A DNA stretch of 64,000 nucleotides from Setoptus koraiensis (lineage: Eukaryota > Arthropoda), in the NCBI GenBank assembly GCA_048013815.1, contig CM106586.1, positions 11,904,001 through 11,968,000 on the forward strand, in the 5' to 3' direction. This document shows positions 45,042-55,364 of this stretch, one piece after another. How positions within the stretch are numbered: the stretch's first letter is position 1; the number at the start of each line of letters is the position of its first letter. The notes beneath the pieces are model-generated. The model was given only the letters and a program-made list of their open reading frames with translations. It made no database searches and was not told the origin of the DNA. Position numbers and translations under genes: made by a program.

Positions 45042-46232
45042 TCAAACTCTTAGTATCTCCAAAGTTTTTCCGTAACATATTGAGATCCAATCGGGATGGG
45101 CCACCGACCAATCTATTTTGTTGACTTTGTCTTGAGCTTGGTAAGCCAATATGGGGTCTTTAACTGGATTTGGTAAATTTATCAAATCCCATATTAACGC
45201 CTGATTGCTATCAGAAGCGGTGCTTAGGTGACACGCCGAATGTGGTGCCCACGCAAAGCTATTGACATTAGCGTTATGGTTCAATAAGCAGGCGGCTGGC
45301 ATCTTGGGCTTTCGAATATCCAGTATAATCACTTCTTTACTGTCTATACCCAATGTTGCAATATAGTTTGGATTTTCCTTGTTACAGGCCAATCTGACTA
45401 TCGCTTGGCCTGATTTATCGTTAAGCTCTTGTCGGTTATCATAGAGCGTTACAAAATGCTTCAGATTCCTGAGGTCGAACATTCTTACAGAACCGTCACC
45501 ACCGGCGGTGGCAAATGAGTCTCGCCCAGAGCCGCAACGTGAAAAAGCAACGTCGTACACTTCCCGATCATGAGCTATCAATTGTGTTTCAACTCTACCT
45601 AACGAATTGGGAGAATTGTTCGAAGTTGAGCCATTGTTTGTAGAAACTTGCTGAGTTGCTTTGCCTAATTCTACATTCCATATTGTACAAGTGGTGTCTA
45701 TGCTAGATGTAGCTAACAAGTTGGGATCAATATCATTCCAATCAAACGAGGTAACGGGAGCGCAATAGCTGGATTCTCTACTGCCATTGAGTAGACGTTT
45801 TAATTCAACTGATTTTTGTTGGTTCGCACAGCCTATAGAGTTAGTCTGTTCCGACTCGCAGGTGTTTGGTATGTGCCATATTCTAAGAAAGTCAGCAGAA
45901 GTTGCCAAGAGTTCGGGATGGCAGTTATTAGGATCAGGTATAAATGAGATCTTCGTTGGAGGGTATGGATGATTAAATTGGATAGTTGGCTTGAGTTCGG
46001 ATGCACCATCCTCTAGTTGAACCAATTGTATTTTATTACTATATTCTTCGATAAAACTAGCAATTGCTAGTTTGAATACAGAGTTGGGTTTGGTGGACCA
46101 GCCTGAGGCGAATAAACGCCAATCGGCCTCAAATCTGTAGATTTCTTTTTTCTTGGTGCCTGAATTGTGTCCATTTGTCGCTCTGATAGGTTCAACATAA
46201 TCTAGCAGCGATTGTAAACGATTGTTTATCAT
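45042..46232 (-). CDS. DCAF7: DCAF7/WDR68 WD40 adaptor protein
   Basis: 396 residues from the ATG at 46232; human DCAF7 is 342. The core follows DCAF7 closely: KKKEIYRFEADWRLFASGWS, SFIEEYSNKIQLVQL, HPYPPTKISFIPD, APVTSFDWNDIDPNLLATSS, TQLIAHDREVYDVAFSR, GGDGSVRMFDLRNLKH, FAWAPHSACHLSTASD, and the invariant CYGKTLEILRV end. It is a scaffold for DYRK1A/HIPK2 kinases and a CUL4-DDB1 substrate receptor. A ~25-residue N-terminal extension and a Ser/Asn insert (NNGSTSNNSPNSLG) make up the extra length. Intronless and head-to-head with APC2. Confidence 0.93.
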   Translation of the reverse strand: MINNRLQSLLDYVEPIRATNGHNSGTKKKEIYRFEADWRLFASGWSTKPNSVFKLAIASFIEEYSNKIQLVQLEDGASELKPTIQFNHPYPPTKISFIPDPNNCHPELLATSADFLRIWHIPNTCESEQTNSIGCANQQKSVELKRLLNGSRESSYCAPVTSFDWNDIDPNLLATSSIDTTCTIWNVELGKATQQVSTNNGSTSNNSPNSLGRVETQLIAHDREVYDVAFSRCGSGRDSFATAGGDGSVRMFDLRNLKHFVTLYDNRQELNDKSGQAIVRLACNKENPNYIATLGIDSKEVIILDIRKPKMPAACLLNHNANVNSFAWAPHSACHLSTASDSNQALIWDLINLPNPVKDPILAYQAQDKVNKIDWSVAHPDWISICYGKTLEILRV

Positions 46233-46642
46233 ATTCTAAAATATTCTAAAAACGTGATGATTTATCATTGAATTAATATATCAGCAACTATGGGACAGTA
46301 ATTGATTAAATGTAGTATAGGTGTAAAGGTTCAGCTACATCTACAAGATATAATAAATATCTTTATAATTTTCCTGCTCGTTAGGACCAGACAAACATGT
46401 TTTGATATTCCAAATCCAGATCTGATTGTTTGTGAGTGTGACCGTTGCACCTGGTTATGTACCTGTGGTTGGTTTATAACTGTTTGTTTGTAGAAGTGGT
46501 GCCGTGAGAAATGTTGCTCTCATCAGCTGATTGCTTACTTTGCAAGTGAAATGCATGTTGTTGATTATTCTTTTTTCGAAGCATCACCATCAATTGTATA
46601 TAAATTTAACAATAATAGTTATTTATCATTAGGCCATCAAAC
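46233..46642. promoter_or_regulatory. Shared upstream region of DCAF7 and APC2
   Basis: 410 bp between divergent start codons; AT-rich with no clear TATA box. A bidirectional promoter is inferred from the layout. Confidence 0.4.
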
Positions 46643-49282
46643 ATGAAAGAACAAGAAAAACTGTTAAAAAAGCTGGAATTTAAGAAGAACTTCAAGATTC
46701 AAGTTAAGAATCACAAAGAACATGATCATATATTCAAGAATCTTCTCGGACAACATATCGAGCGCACGGTGCGCCACGATATTGTTGACACGTTTTGGGC
46801 CCATTTACCTGCCCAACCGACGGACAATTTATATGAGCCCCTCATGAAGGCAGTGGAATTCCTCTACAAATCAAGCAAAGCTATCTATCAGTCAGCCCAA
46901 TTTAAGCGAACTAACGATAATGAGAAGCTACGCGAGAAAATACGAAAACACATCCATGTCCATATACTATCTACTATGCCTCATCATACAAATATTTATT
47001 TATTGGAAACCTACTCACAGGCATTTAAGGCATTCTTAAATTTAGTCAAGATGCAAGCAAGGCAACAAAAGAGAGATAATTTAAAGCAACAACAAGATGA
47101 AGAAAACAGCCCTTCGCCATCTCCCTCAATGGAGGTGGACGAAAATACAGATCTATCCGCCTCAGTGATGAATACCTCCGTGGACGAGGACGACTACGAT
47201 GATTTCGCAGATAATTCTGCAGATGAAACTGGAAATGATGCAGAATTCATGGCGAGCAATAAGAATAGGAATATCTGTAGAGGGTGTGATAAAACAATAT
47301 CTGACGACAGAGAAGATTACAGTCAGTGCGTTTGTCAATCTATTTATGATCAATTCTGTCAGATGAATGATCAACTAAGAGATCTCGGCTTATTAAGTCA
47401 ACTAGTTGGTGACGCTGTTATATCAGTTGTGAAAAAATTCACCGAAAAGAGAATACGCAAAAAATGTAGCGCCAATTTTTCATCGTCATTCATAAATGAA
47501 TTGAGTGCTTGGGTCGAGGACACAGTTATTTGTTGGATAAGAGAGGTTTATGGTCAGCAGAAGCCCAGACTCTGTTCAAACGCAGCTTCAACAAATAGTA
47601 AAAAGCAGCATGGAAGGAACCAGGCAGCAAGTAATTGCTTGTTCAAAGAGTTTCGTGATAGCGAGGACAGTGGTAAAGCAATCAAATTGGTTGAGGAGCG
47701 TCTAAACTATTTCTTATACAACACCTACGCGGACATTCGTGTTCAGCAACTTTTTGACATCATGTTAGATTACCCATATTCTGAGGCAGCCATTCGAGAT
47801 TTGAGAAATTGTCTAGATCAATCGGCGTCACCTAGTTTTAGATTAAGTCTTATATCATCGTTAAAGCAGTCATTTGTCAAGCGGTTGTTGCACCCGGGTA
47901 TCAATACAACTGATATACTTACTGCTTATATATCGGCTATCAAAGCACTGAGAGCCCTAGATCCTAGTGGTTTGATTCTTCAGCTGGTGGCCGAGCCAGT
48001 TCGTAAATATCTCAAGTCGCGCGATGATACAGTCAGATGTATAATTACCGCTCTAACAGATGAAAAAGACTCAGAACTGAAAAAGGAAATGATCAAGTCT
48101 AGCTCACAAGCAAGCGACAGTTGTTCCGATGGTCAGGGTACATCTTCTGCGATGAACTATATAGACTGTGATGGTGAGAAGATAACTAGTGAGAATTGGC
48201 ACAAATGGAAACCAGACCCCATTGACATTGGTTCAACTATTGAAGAGCCACTTAAGACGAATAGATCATCAGATGTTGTGTCCATTTTGGTGAATATTTA
48301 TGAAAGCAAGGATCTCTTTGTAGAAGAATATCAGAAGCTATTAGGGCAACGTTTACTAACAAATTTCAAGAATGGCAATCTGTATCCAGAGATACAAAAT
48401 TTGGAACTATTGACATTAAGGTTTAGCGATTGTGAGCTGCATCGTTGTGAAGTGATGCTCAAAGATATTCAAGAATCTCATCGTATTAATAAGAGAATAG
48501 CTAGCGGAGAAATTGTTGGTTGTGAGTTGACAGATTTTAAAGACTTCGAGGCAATCATTGTTTCGTCATGTTTTTGGCCAGAAAAATCTGGACTTCATTG
48601 TTCCATTAATGACGACGTACCCAATATCAAATTTCCATCTAATATTGAGGCAGCCATAGAGAGATATACAAAGGCATTTGAGACTATCAAGGGTAGTCGA
48701 ACATTATTGTGGCGTCATCATTTAGGTGAGGTTGATCTCAATTTAGAGATTGGTGGACAAAGTTACAACTTTAAGGTATCGCCATTGCATGCCGCCATAA
48801 TATATCAATTCGAACAAAAGCCATCATGGAAGTTGAGTGAATTGGCTCAAACAATGTCCCTGCCAACATCCATGCTGAGATTCAAACTGACATTATGGAT
48901 TAGGAGTGGTATTATTAGGAAGCAAAAAGAGGACACGTATGAGCTAATAGATGAACAAGCATCAAACATCATAGCTCTCAACAATCAGAATGGTGCCGAT
49001 CTAATAAATCCCGATTTGAGCAATGATTTAAGTAGATCAAACGCTAATATTCAGGAGGTTCATAATGATGACTTTACAAATTCATGGATATTTATAATGA
49101 CTATGTTGAGAAGTATAGGCGGATTAGAATTGGATAGAATAGACAAATACTTGGACAGACTGGATACAGTGAGGAAGATGTCGAGAGAGGAATTGAAACA
49201 GCAGCTACAAGCGAAAATAGATGCGGGCCAATTGATGTTCGATAAAGAAGATTGTAAATATAAGCTAGTTGATAATAAATGA
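46643..49282 (+). CDS. ANAPC2: APC2, cullin subunit of the anaphase-promoting complex
   Basis: 879 residues from the ATG at 46643, intronless; human ANAPC2 is 822. The N-terminal half is helical cullin repeats (ILSTMPHHTNIYLLETYSQA). An acidic insert (about 155-200) and a short Cys cluster (CRGCDKTISDDREDYSQCVC) follow. The cullin homology domain spans about 545-750: DVVSILVNIYESKDLFVEEY, LLGQRLLTNF, DCELHRCEVMLKDI, SCFWPE, WRHHLGEVDL, and SPLHAAIIYQF with SWKLSELAQTM. It ends in the winged-helix WHB domain (GLELDRIDKYLDRL). APC2 holds the RING subunit APC11 to ubiquitinate cyclins and securin. The Cys cluster is not a feature I know from APC2. Confidence 0.93.
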   Translation: MKEQEKLLKKLEFKKNFKIQVKNHKEHDHIFKNLLGQHIERTVRHDIVDTFWAHLPAQPTDNLYEPLMKAVEFLYKSSKAIYQSAQFKRTNDNEKLREKIRKHIHVHILSTMPHHTNIYLLETYSQAFKAFLNLVKMQARQQKRDNLKQQQDEENSPSPSPSMEVDENTDLSASVMNTSVDEDDYDDFADNSADETGNDAEFMASNKNRNICRGCDKTISDDREDYSQCVCQSIYDQFCQMNDQLRDLGLLSQLVGDAVISVVKKFTEKRIRKKCSANFSSSFINELSAWVEDTVICWIREVYGQQKPRLCSNAASTNSKKQHGRNQAASNCLFKEFRDSEDSGKAIKLVEERLNYFLYNTYADIRVQQLFDIMLDYPYSEAAIRDLRNCLDQSASPSFRLSLISSLKQSFVKRLLHPGINTTDILTAYISAIKALRALDPSGLILQLVAEPVRKYLKSRDDTVRCIITALTDEKDSELKKEMIKSSSQASDSCSDGQGTSSAMNYIDCDGEKITSENWHKWKPDPIDIGSTIEEPLKTNRSSDVVSILVNIYESKDLFVEEYQKLLGQRLLTNFKNGNLYPEIQNLELLTLRFSDCELHRCEVMLKDIQESHRINKRIASGEIVGCELTDFKDFEAIIVSSCFWPEKSGLHCSINDDVPNIKFPSNIEAAIERYTKAFETIKGSRTLLWRHHLGEVDLNLEIGGQSYNFKVSPLHAAIIYQFEQKPSWKLSELAQTMSLPTSMLRFKLTLWIRSGIIRKQKEDTYELIDEQASNIIALNNQNGADLINPDLSNDLSRSNANIQEVHNDDFTNSWIFIMTMLRSIGGLELDRIDKYLDRLDTVRKMSREELKQQLQAKIDAGQLMFDKEDCKYKLVDNK

Positions 49283-49388
49283 TCAATGAAGCCTCTGCTT
49301 TCGATGCAAACAAACAGCCATTGCTCAGTGCCAACTGTTGCTGGTATAAAAAGAGAATTGATTCCTGAATGAAAGTTCAATTATCAAA

Positions 49389-50013
49389 ATGTTTCTTCCA
49401 GTGACGTACAAGACTCTATATTGTGGTATACTCATTTTAGTTTATCATTTGTCGTATTGGAACACAGTAGACGGACTATGTTTCGGTAAGTGCTGAGTTG
49501 GGCACAGTAGTCGCGGACAATAAACATACGAATGAACAAACAAATTCTATTTAAATAGTTTATTTAACATTATGAATCAATTTTAGGTGTCATGTGCACT
49601 TTATCACCTTTTGTGGCTAAATTTTGTTGCGAGAATTATAACAGATGCTGTCTGGAATTTCAAGAATGGTAAGTATCTATAAACTATAGGCGCGCGATAT
49701 CTGACATCAATCTCTATCCTGTGATCAACGGCTTACCAATAAAAACTTGCAACTTGTAAGGCTTATGCCTCTTCTCACCATGCCCGAGGGCCTAGCTGGC
49801 GGTCAGTATCCGGGCCCCATCGGAGGTCCCGGTGCCATTGGTGGATTTAACGGAATGGTTGGTCCGTCTTTTTCTAGGCGCAATTATTTTGTCGATGGAT
49901 TGCAACAGAGTTCGTCCCAGCCAGCAGGTAGCAAAACAATGCCAACATTGAGCAGTCCCATAGGTGGTCAACCGTGGCCAAGTGCAACCAACAATAGCCT
50001 TATTAAGATATAA
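49389..50013 (+). CDS. Small secreted or membrane-anchored Cys/Gly-rich protein, 3 exons, unknown
   Basis: Join 49389-49485, 49587-49668 and 49761-50013; all GT-AG and in frame, 143 residues. Exon 1 encodes a hydrophobic leader (YCGILILVYHLSYW). Exon 2 carries paired cysteines: CTLSPFVAKFCC, then NRCCLEF. Exon 3 is rich in Gly/Pro (GGQYPGPIGGPGAIGGFNG) and ends SATNNSLIKI. The tidy small introns (101 and 92 bp) and preserved frame support a real gene, although no single ORF shows it. It starts 106 bp after the APC2 stop on the same strand. I do not recognise the family. Confidence 0.6.
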
Positions 50014-51445
50014 CAACAACAAAAATAGCTTTTTGGAACAATACTACACTACCATTAGTTGGGAGCTGCGACCGGACTGGTGAATATCATCGGGTTGCGT
50101 CGTCGTTGCATCCGATGAAGTTATATATTTACAATTATTATTATCATATATTCAGCTACATCATCAGCGGTATTTATTTAAACAGATCTTATAAATTCAT
50201 AATGATACGTTATCAATCAATAGAAGGCCAACATGTTCTCGCATGACGCGTTTCGTGTATCCAAGCTGTTCGAGTAATCCTTTTGTGAGAAAGAATTGAG
50301 GCTACCAAAGGCTCTCTCTATCTGCTTGTGTCTCTTTCTCTGGTTGAACACTCTCGCGATTGTGCACTCGGCGTGCTACATGCCATATAGTGTGCTCATA
50401 TGCCATATAGTAGGCAAGACAAAGTGTTTCTTTTCTTATTATGTGTCTTATTATGTGTATCTTGCATATCTGCTACTTATCTGGCCGTATGATAAGACTT
50501 TATGAGCGAGTTAGATAAAGTTCATTGTGAAGCACTTTCACATGAGCGCACCGGTTCGTGTGTTTGTGAAAATTCTCACAGTAATTAGCCTAGATCTTCG
50601 CCGTATGAACCATATATACAGTTGAATAATATGCACAAGATATTTTTAGGATAGAGAGAGAGAGGGAGCGAAAAAATTACAAACAGTCTTGTTTATATGC
50701 TGGTCACCCATGGATTAGTCACTCAAAGCAACAGATACATCACACATAAACGATGTGTATGTATAAATATGCATGTAGCCATCATATGATAACTGTTTAA
50801 AACTGTCCAGTTATTCATCATTACTACATTACGTAATGCTGCTGCTGGCTGGCTGGCTGGTTAGATTTTGATGACAAGTGCAGTGAGAGCGTGACAATTC
50901 TAAATTTATTGTGTTGCTTATGTAAATGCACTTGTTGTTGCATTCGCACAACAACAGCAACAGCGGCATGTGTTTCAGAGCTGGCCAACGAAATGTTAGA
51001 AATGCCAATTGCTTGCTTGGTAAGTCACGAGTACCAGTGCATAATTAACTGGATCGTATGCATTACAATTTGGGTCATTCTGGCATCTGGTTGTGCCAGT
51101 GCATCAAGTGTCGCCAGAGAGAGGGAGGAAAGTTGTCCAAATTGAGTGCACTTGTTGTTTATATCCGTTCGCCAGCATCATGTTTTAGCTGAATGCATGT
51201 GTCACATGTGCGTTACCTTTCCAAAATAGACAACAAATGTGTATTTACCTAAATCACACTAACGCCGTAACGATGGGGTATACGTTTCAATTGAACCGAC
51301 ACAGTTGGTTTTGTATCAGCTGTGGCCAATAGTCGCATCGAGTGTATTTCACAAAATTCTCGTCAGCAGGCAAAGAAAGTTTACAGTTAAACAGTTACAT
51401 AATTCTCGTTTGGCCAGTCCGCATCAGGCATCAAATTAGCACCAC

Positions 51446-51484
<39 letters not shown>
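51446..51484. repeat. (AGT)13 microsatellite
   Basis: Uninterrupted AGT/TAG triplets. Confidence 0.95.
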
Positions 51485-51486
<2 letters not shown>

Positions 51487-52837
51487 GCAGCGTAATAAAC
51501 GCGCGCGCAAATAATCAGATAAATCTAATGACAGCCTAGATCATTATCGTGGATCGTGTGAGCCACGGCGGCTATTATTGGCTTTAAACACTGCTCACTT
51601 GTGAGTGTGATATATGGCTGCAAATCGTTGTTGTCTCGTCTTGAATTGATTATTATTCTGTTCAATGTTGCACTATGCGCTGATTTACCGCAAAACTGGA
51701 CAACTCGCTGCCAGTTTTAAAACTGTTAAAAACTGTGCTCGCTAGCAAGTGCAACAAGTGTAAGAGCGAAGCGTTTTTTCTTTCTTTCGTCTTTTTTATA
51801 TTATTATATTTTATATTATTATGTAGTGGCCATGTAACATAAACACTAACGGTTGCATTGTGACGGATTGTGACGGCAAGCGGCGACGGTTCGTTGACCT
51901 GTGATGCTAATGTCACAAGTGTGTGCTGCAGTTGATATAAATACCGTGGTGATGATGATTGCTAAGAGCAATGTGATAAGAGGACCAATGACAATTAGAT
52001 ATATCCAGCAAGTGATCGCAACAACAACAGCGCCACTGTCACCTGTGCAATATGCGCAATATACGCAATATATGCAATTATATGCAGACCTCAAGATTGG
52101 CTCGTCGGCTGGAATGCAACATCGAGCTGTCGTTGTCGTTGCCATCAACGCCTTAAGTTGGCCATGAGGAAGAGAGGCGCCACTGTCGTTGTGTGTCTCG
52201 GGACGTTGCATTGACTGGACCAGTTTCTGTGGGCAGATTCTGTCAGACGATGCAAATTACTTTCACAGGTGAGTTGCGTAACAGCACTGTTGTTGGCCGA
52301 CGCTAACAAGTTGCAAGCGTGTTATGTAAGCTTATAAGCTTATGAGCTCATAAGTTTATAAGTTGCGAGCAGGCAAAAACAAAAGCTGGCCAGAGCTGGA
52401 GCGTTTTTGCAGCACGACAACATCGCTGCTGATGACAGACCGTGTTTAGCGATTGCATCACCAATACGTTAATAGCATGCCCGCGATGCCCAACAATCAT
52501 CTGCTCACCTGAGATTGCTCACTCATGTGTTGTTGTTGCAGATAGCGTTAGATTGATAGATTGACAATTTGGCATGGACGCAACACTGGCAGCGGAACAA
52601 TTTGCATCGCTTGTTGTTGTTCATTTATGCAGACAATTGGCATATTGTCTGCATAAATGTGCAATGGCGATGCAAACAATGGCAGTTACTGTTTGTTCAA
52701 GTTTGCCCGGGATGCCGCTGTCGATAATGTATGGTGTTGGCACTTTCTTCAATCAATTTGTGGCCAATTTGCATCTTGGCGACTCCATGGCTCCTGTCGG
52801 ATACAAACTGTAAGCCCCTAATCAGAGCTCATCACTC

Positions 52838-52928
52838 GCGAATCAGCGAATCAGCGAATCAGCGAATCATTGGCGAATCGGTGGCTCAGTCGCGAATCAG
52901 CGAATCTCTCGCGAATCGGAGAATCGGT
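52838..52928. repeat. GCGAATCA minisatellite
   Basis: At least seven imperfect copies of GCGAATC(A/G) with 8-15 bp spacing. Confidence 0.8.
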
Positions 52929-53306
52929 AGAGGCTCAAATTCGAAATGAGCGAATGAAATAAAATGATGTGATCACAAGTGGCGCGTCACTTATCATTTT
53001 GTTTGTAATGCATTTTGCGAACAAAGCAACAGGCTAAATTGTTTCGCTCGGGCAGCGCACTTTTATTTTATACTTTTATATCACCTGACTAGTTTATATA
53101 GCTGGCGAGTAATTTATATAAGCCGTCAGCAGACACAATCAACACACTGATGATCGCGCACAAGCAACAGGTATCAATAGCGACTTGTACAGCGCAAAAT
53201 AGGCAAGGCATAGAAGGTATGTGTGTGCAATTAGCTGGCGAGCTAATGTCAGCTTGGCAAGACAAGCGGCAAGACGGCGGCGCAACAACAAGTGCTGCCG
53301 TGTGAC

Positions 53307-53400
53307 GACAATGTTGTGCAACAATGTTGTGCGACAATGTTGTGCGACAATGTTATGCGACAATGTTATGTAACAATCCTATGCGACAATGTTATGCGAC
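53307..53400. repeat. 13-bp minisatellite, 7 copies
   Basis: Seven tandem copies of GACAATGTTGTGC / GACAATGTTATGC with few changes, plus a partial eighth. Confidence 0.95.
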
Positions 53401-55364
53401 GAGACAGCCAGAGGCACAGCTTGCATGTTAGCATCCTTCATTATGTTCGTCCGTTATATTATTATCATTATTACGCAACTGGCCAGTAGCCGGCTGACAA
53501 ACACATCGCTAGAGTGACAGACGGAGAGAGATTTATCCGCGAAGCATGCATACGCATATCGTATGGCGCGGCGTATGGCATCCCTCGCAGTGCGCAACGG
53601 TTTGCATCACACATTTTATTGGAGCGTTGAGAGTGTGTCCACTGTCATAACTCACCTGACGCTAGCTGCGAAAACATGAATAACTAACTGTCATTGAGTC
53701 ATTGGTAGTGGCGACAATTCACTGCTCGCATGACAACCGAGGCAGCCGAAACAGCCGAGACAGCGACAACAACGACAGCAGCAACAACAGCAACAGCGAC
53801 AACAACAACAGCAACAACAGCAACAGCGACAACAACAACAGCAACAACAGCGACAACGACAACATCAGAAGCAACAACAACATCAGAAGCAGCAGCGACG
53901 ACGACGAATAGTCGCGCTTATTTGCACAACAACGTTATAAAACAAACAACTGGACAACAATAATAATTAACTGAAAACAATCATTTAGTTTAGCCGAGTC
54001 AACAACAACAACAACAACAACAGGTAACTTTCTCATAGTTGTCATAGCTGGCGCATTGGTGGCGTCGCTGGCACCGGTCTCAGGTATCGCACTGGTCGCA
54101 GGTATCGCAGGTATCATTAGGGAGACAATGCCGCCCACCGAGTGTGTCGTTTTTTGATCCCGTTCGTTTTGGCCCGCATCGAGATTTAGATCAACAAGAT
54201 TAGGGCATGCGATGATGATTTCCACCACTGGACAGGTTTAGTGAGCAATTGTTTGTCGCGCAGAAGAAACAATTTCTTTATTTCGTCGTCTCGTCCACGG
54301 TGTTGCCTTGTCGTCGACGCCAACACTGCACCAACCAACCAACCGACACTCAACCAACACTCAACCAACACCGAACCAACACTGAACCAACTGTAAAATA
54401 ACGCTGAACAGTTAATAAGATCCGTCAATTAGACTGCACAACAATGCACTTGCAAACAGCCACCGTCCGATTCACGTCAGCGGCAAGTGGTCAGCAGCGC
54501 AAACACAATTAACGTCAGTGCAAGCAATTTTGACAATTAGCAATTTGATAATTGACAATTTGATAACTGACAATTGCATAATCAACAACAGTTTGACAAT
54601 TGTCGCATTCGTCTATTTGTGTGGCATACAACACAATACAACACAACACAATTCAATACACGAGCGGCCAATCAAATAACAGCCATCACTGACAGCAGCA
54701 AGATAAATGATCGCTCAACAGTGGCTCACAATAGAAAAAGTGCCCACAAAAGTATCCATCAACAACACACACCAAATCGCCACAGTTTGCACTGTCATCA
54801 CCGTAATAATACTGACAATCAGTGTTCACAACATAATCAACAACCAGCCACAACAACACAGTCGCTGTGAGGCAACTTTGAGCGAGCCCGTTGAAGTAAA
54901 ACTTGATGGCCTCTCAACAAAACCATCGGCCTCATTACATAAGCTGGCAAGCTGGGCCCCTGACAACCACGAGTTGTGCTGGCCAAAAACAACAACAACA
55001 ACACACACACGAGCAGAAGCGGTCTCGCTATTGCAACAGTCGGCCAGCAGCGTCTCTAGTGGCCAAAAGCAGCAACAATTCAACTTGTTTGGCCTCACCA
55101 TTAAATCGCCAACATCTGATCACAACAACAGAACAACAAGCCAAACAGCATTGTCAAATTGTCAGTCTGCCCATTCAGTCTGCCTCAACTATCAAGCGAA
55201 GAAGAAGAAAATTGCACTCATCGCATTGTTGTCCACTGCTGGCGTTGGAATCAAGCGAACCGGAAGTGGCGAGCAACAAATCACAGCAGCTTCAAAAAGT
55301 GACAGCGGCAAAGCATCAACAGCAAGCTTACACAACAAGTGTTCGAGTGTTTATAAACGGCACA

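Larger units (their letters stand above)
50014..55364. other. Long intergenic region with microsatellites and minisatellites
   Basis: 5.3 kb with no recognised gene; frames here follow repeats. It contains (AGT)n at 51446-51484, GCGAATCA repeats at 52838-52928, a 13-bp minisatellite at 53307-53400, CAACAG tracts at 53760-53900, CAACCAACA repeats at 54330-54390, and alternating CAATTTGATAATTGA units near 54530-54600. The 5' UTR of the next gene is probably at the right end. Confidence 0.5.

Noticed and set aside
53307-53400. Repeat array that could suggest a CRISPR-like structure
   Set aside because: Units are directly adjacent with no spacers and the genome is eukaryotic; it is a minisatellite.
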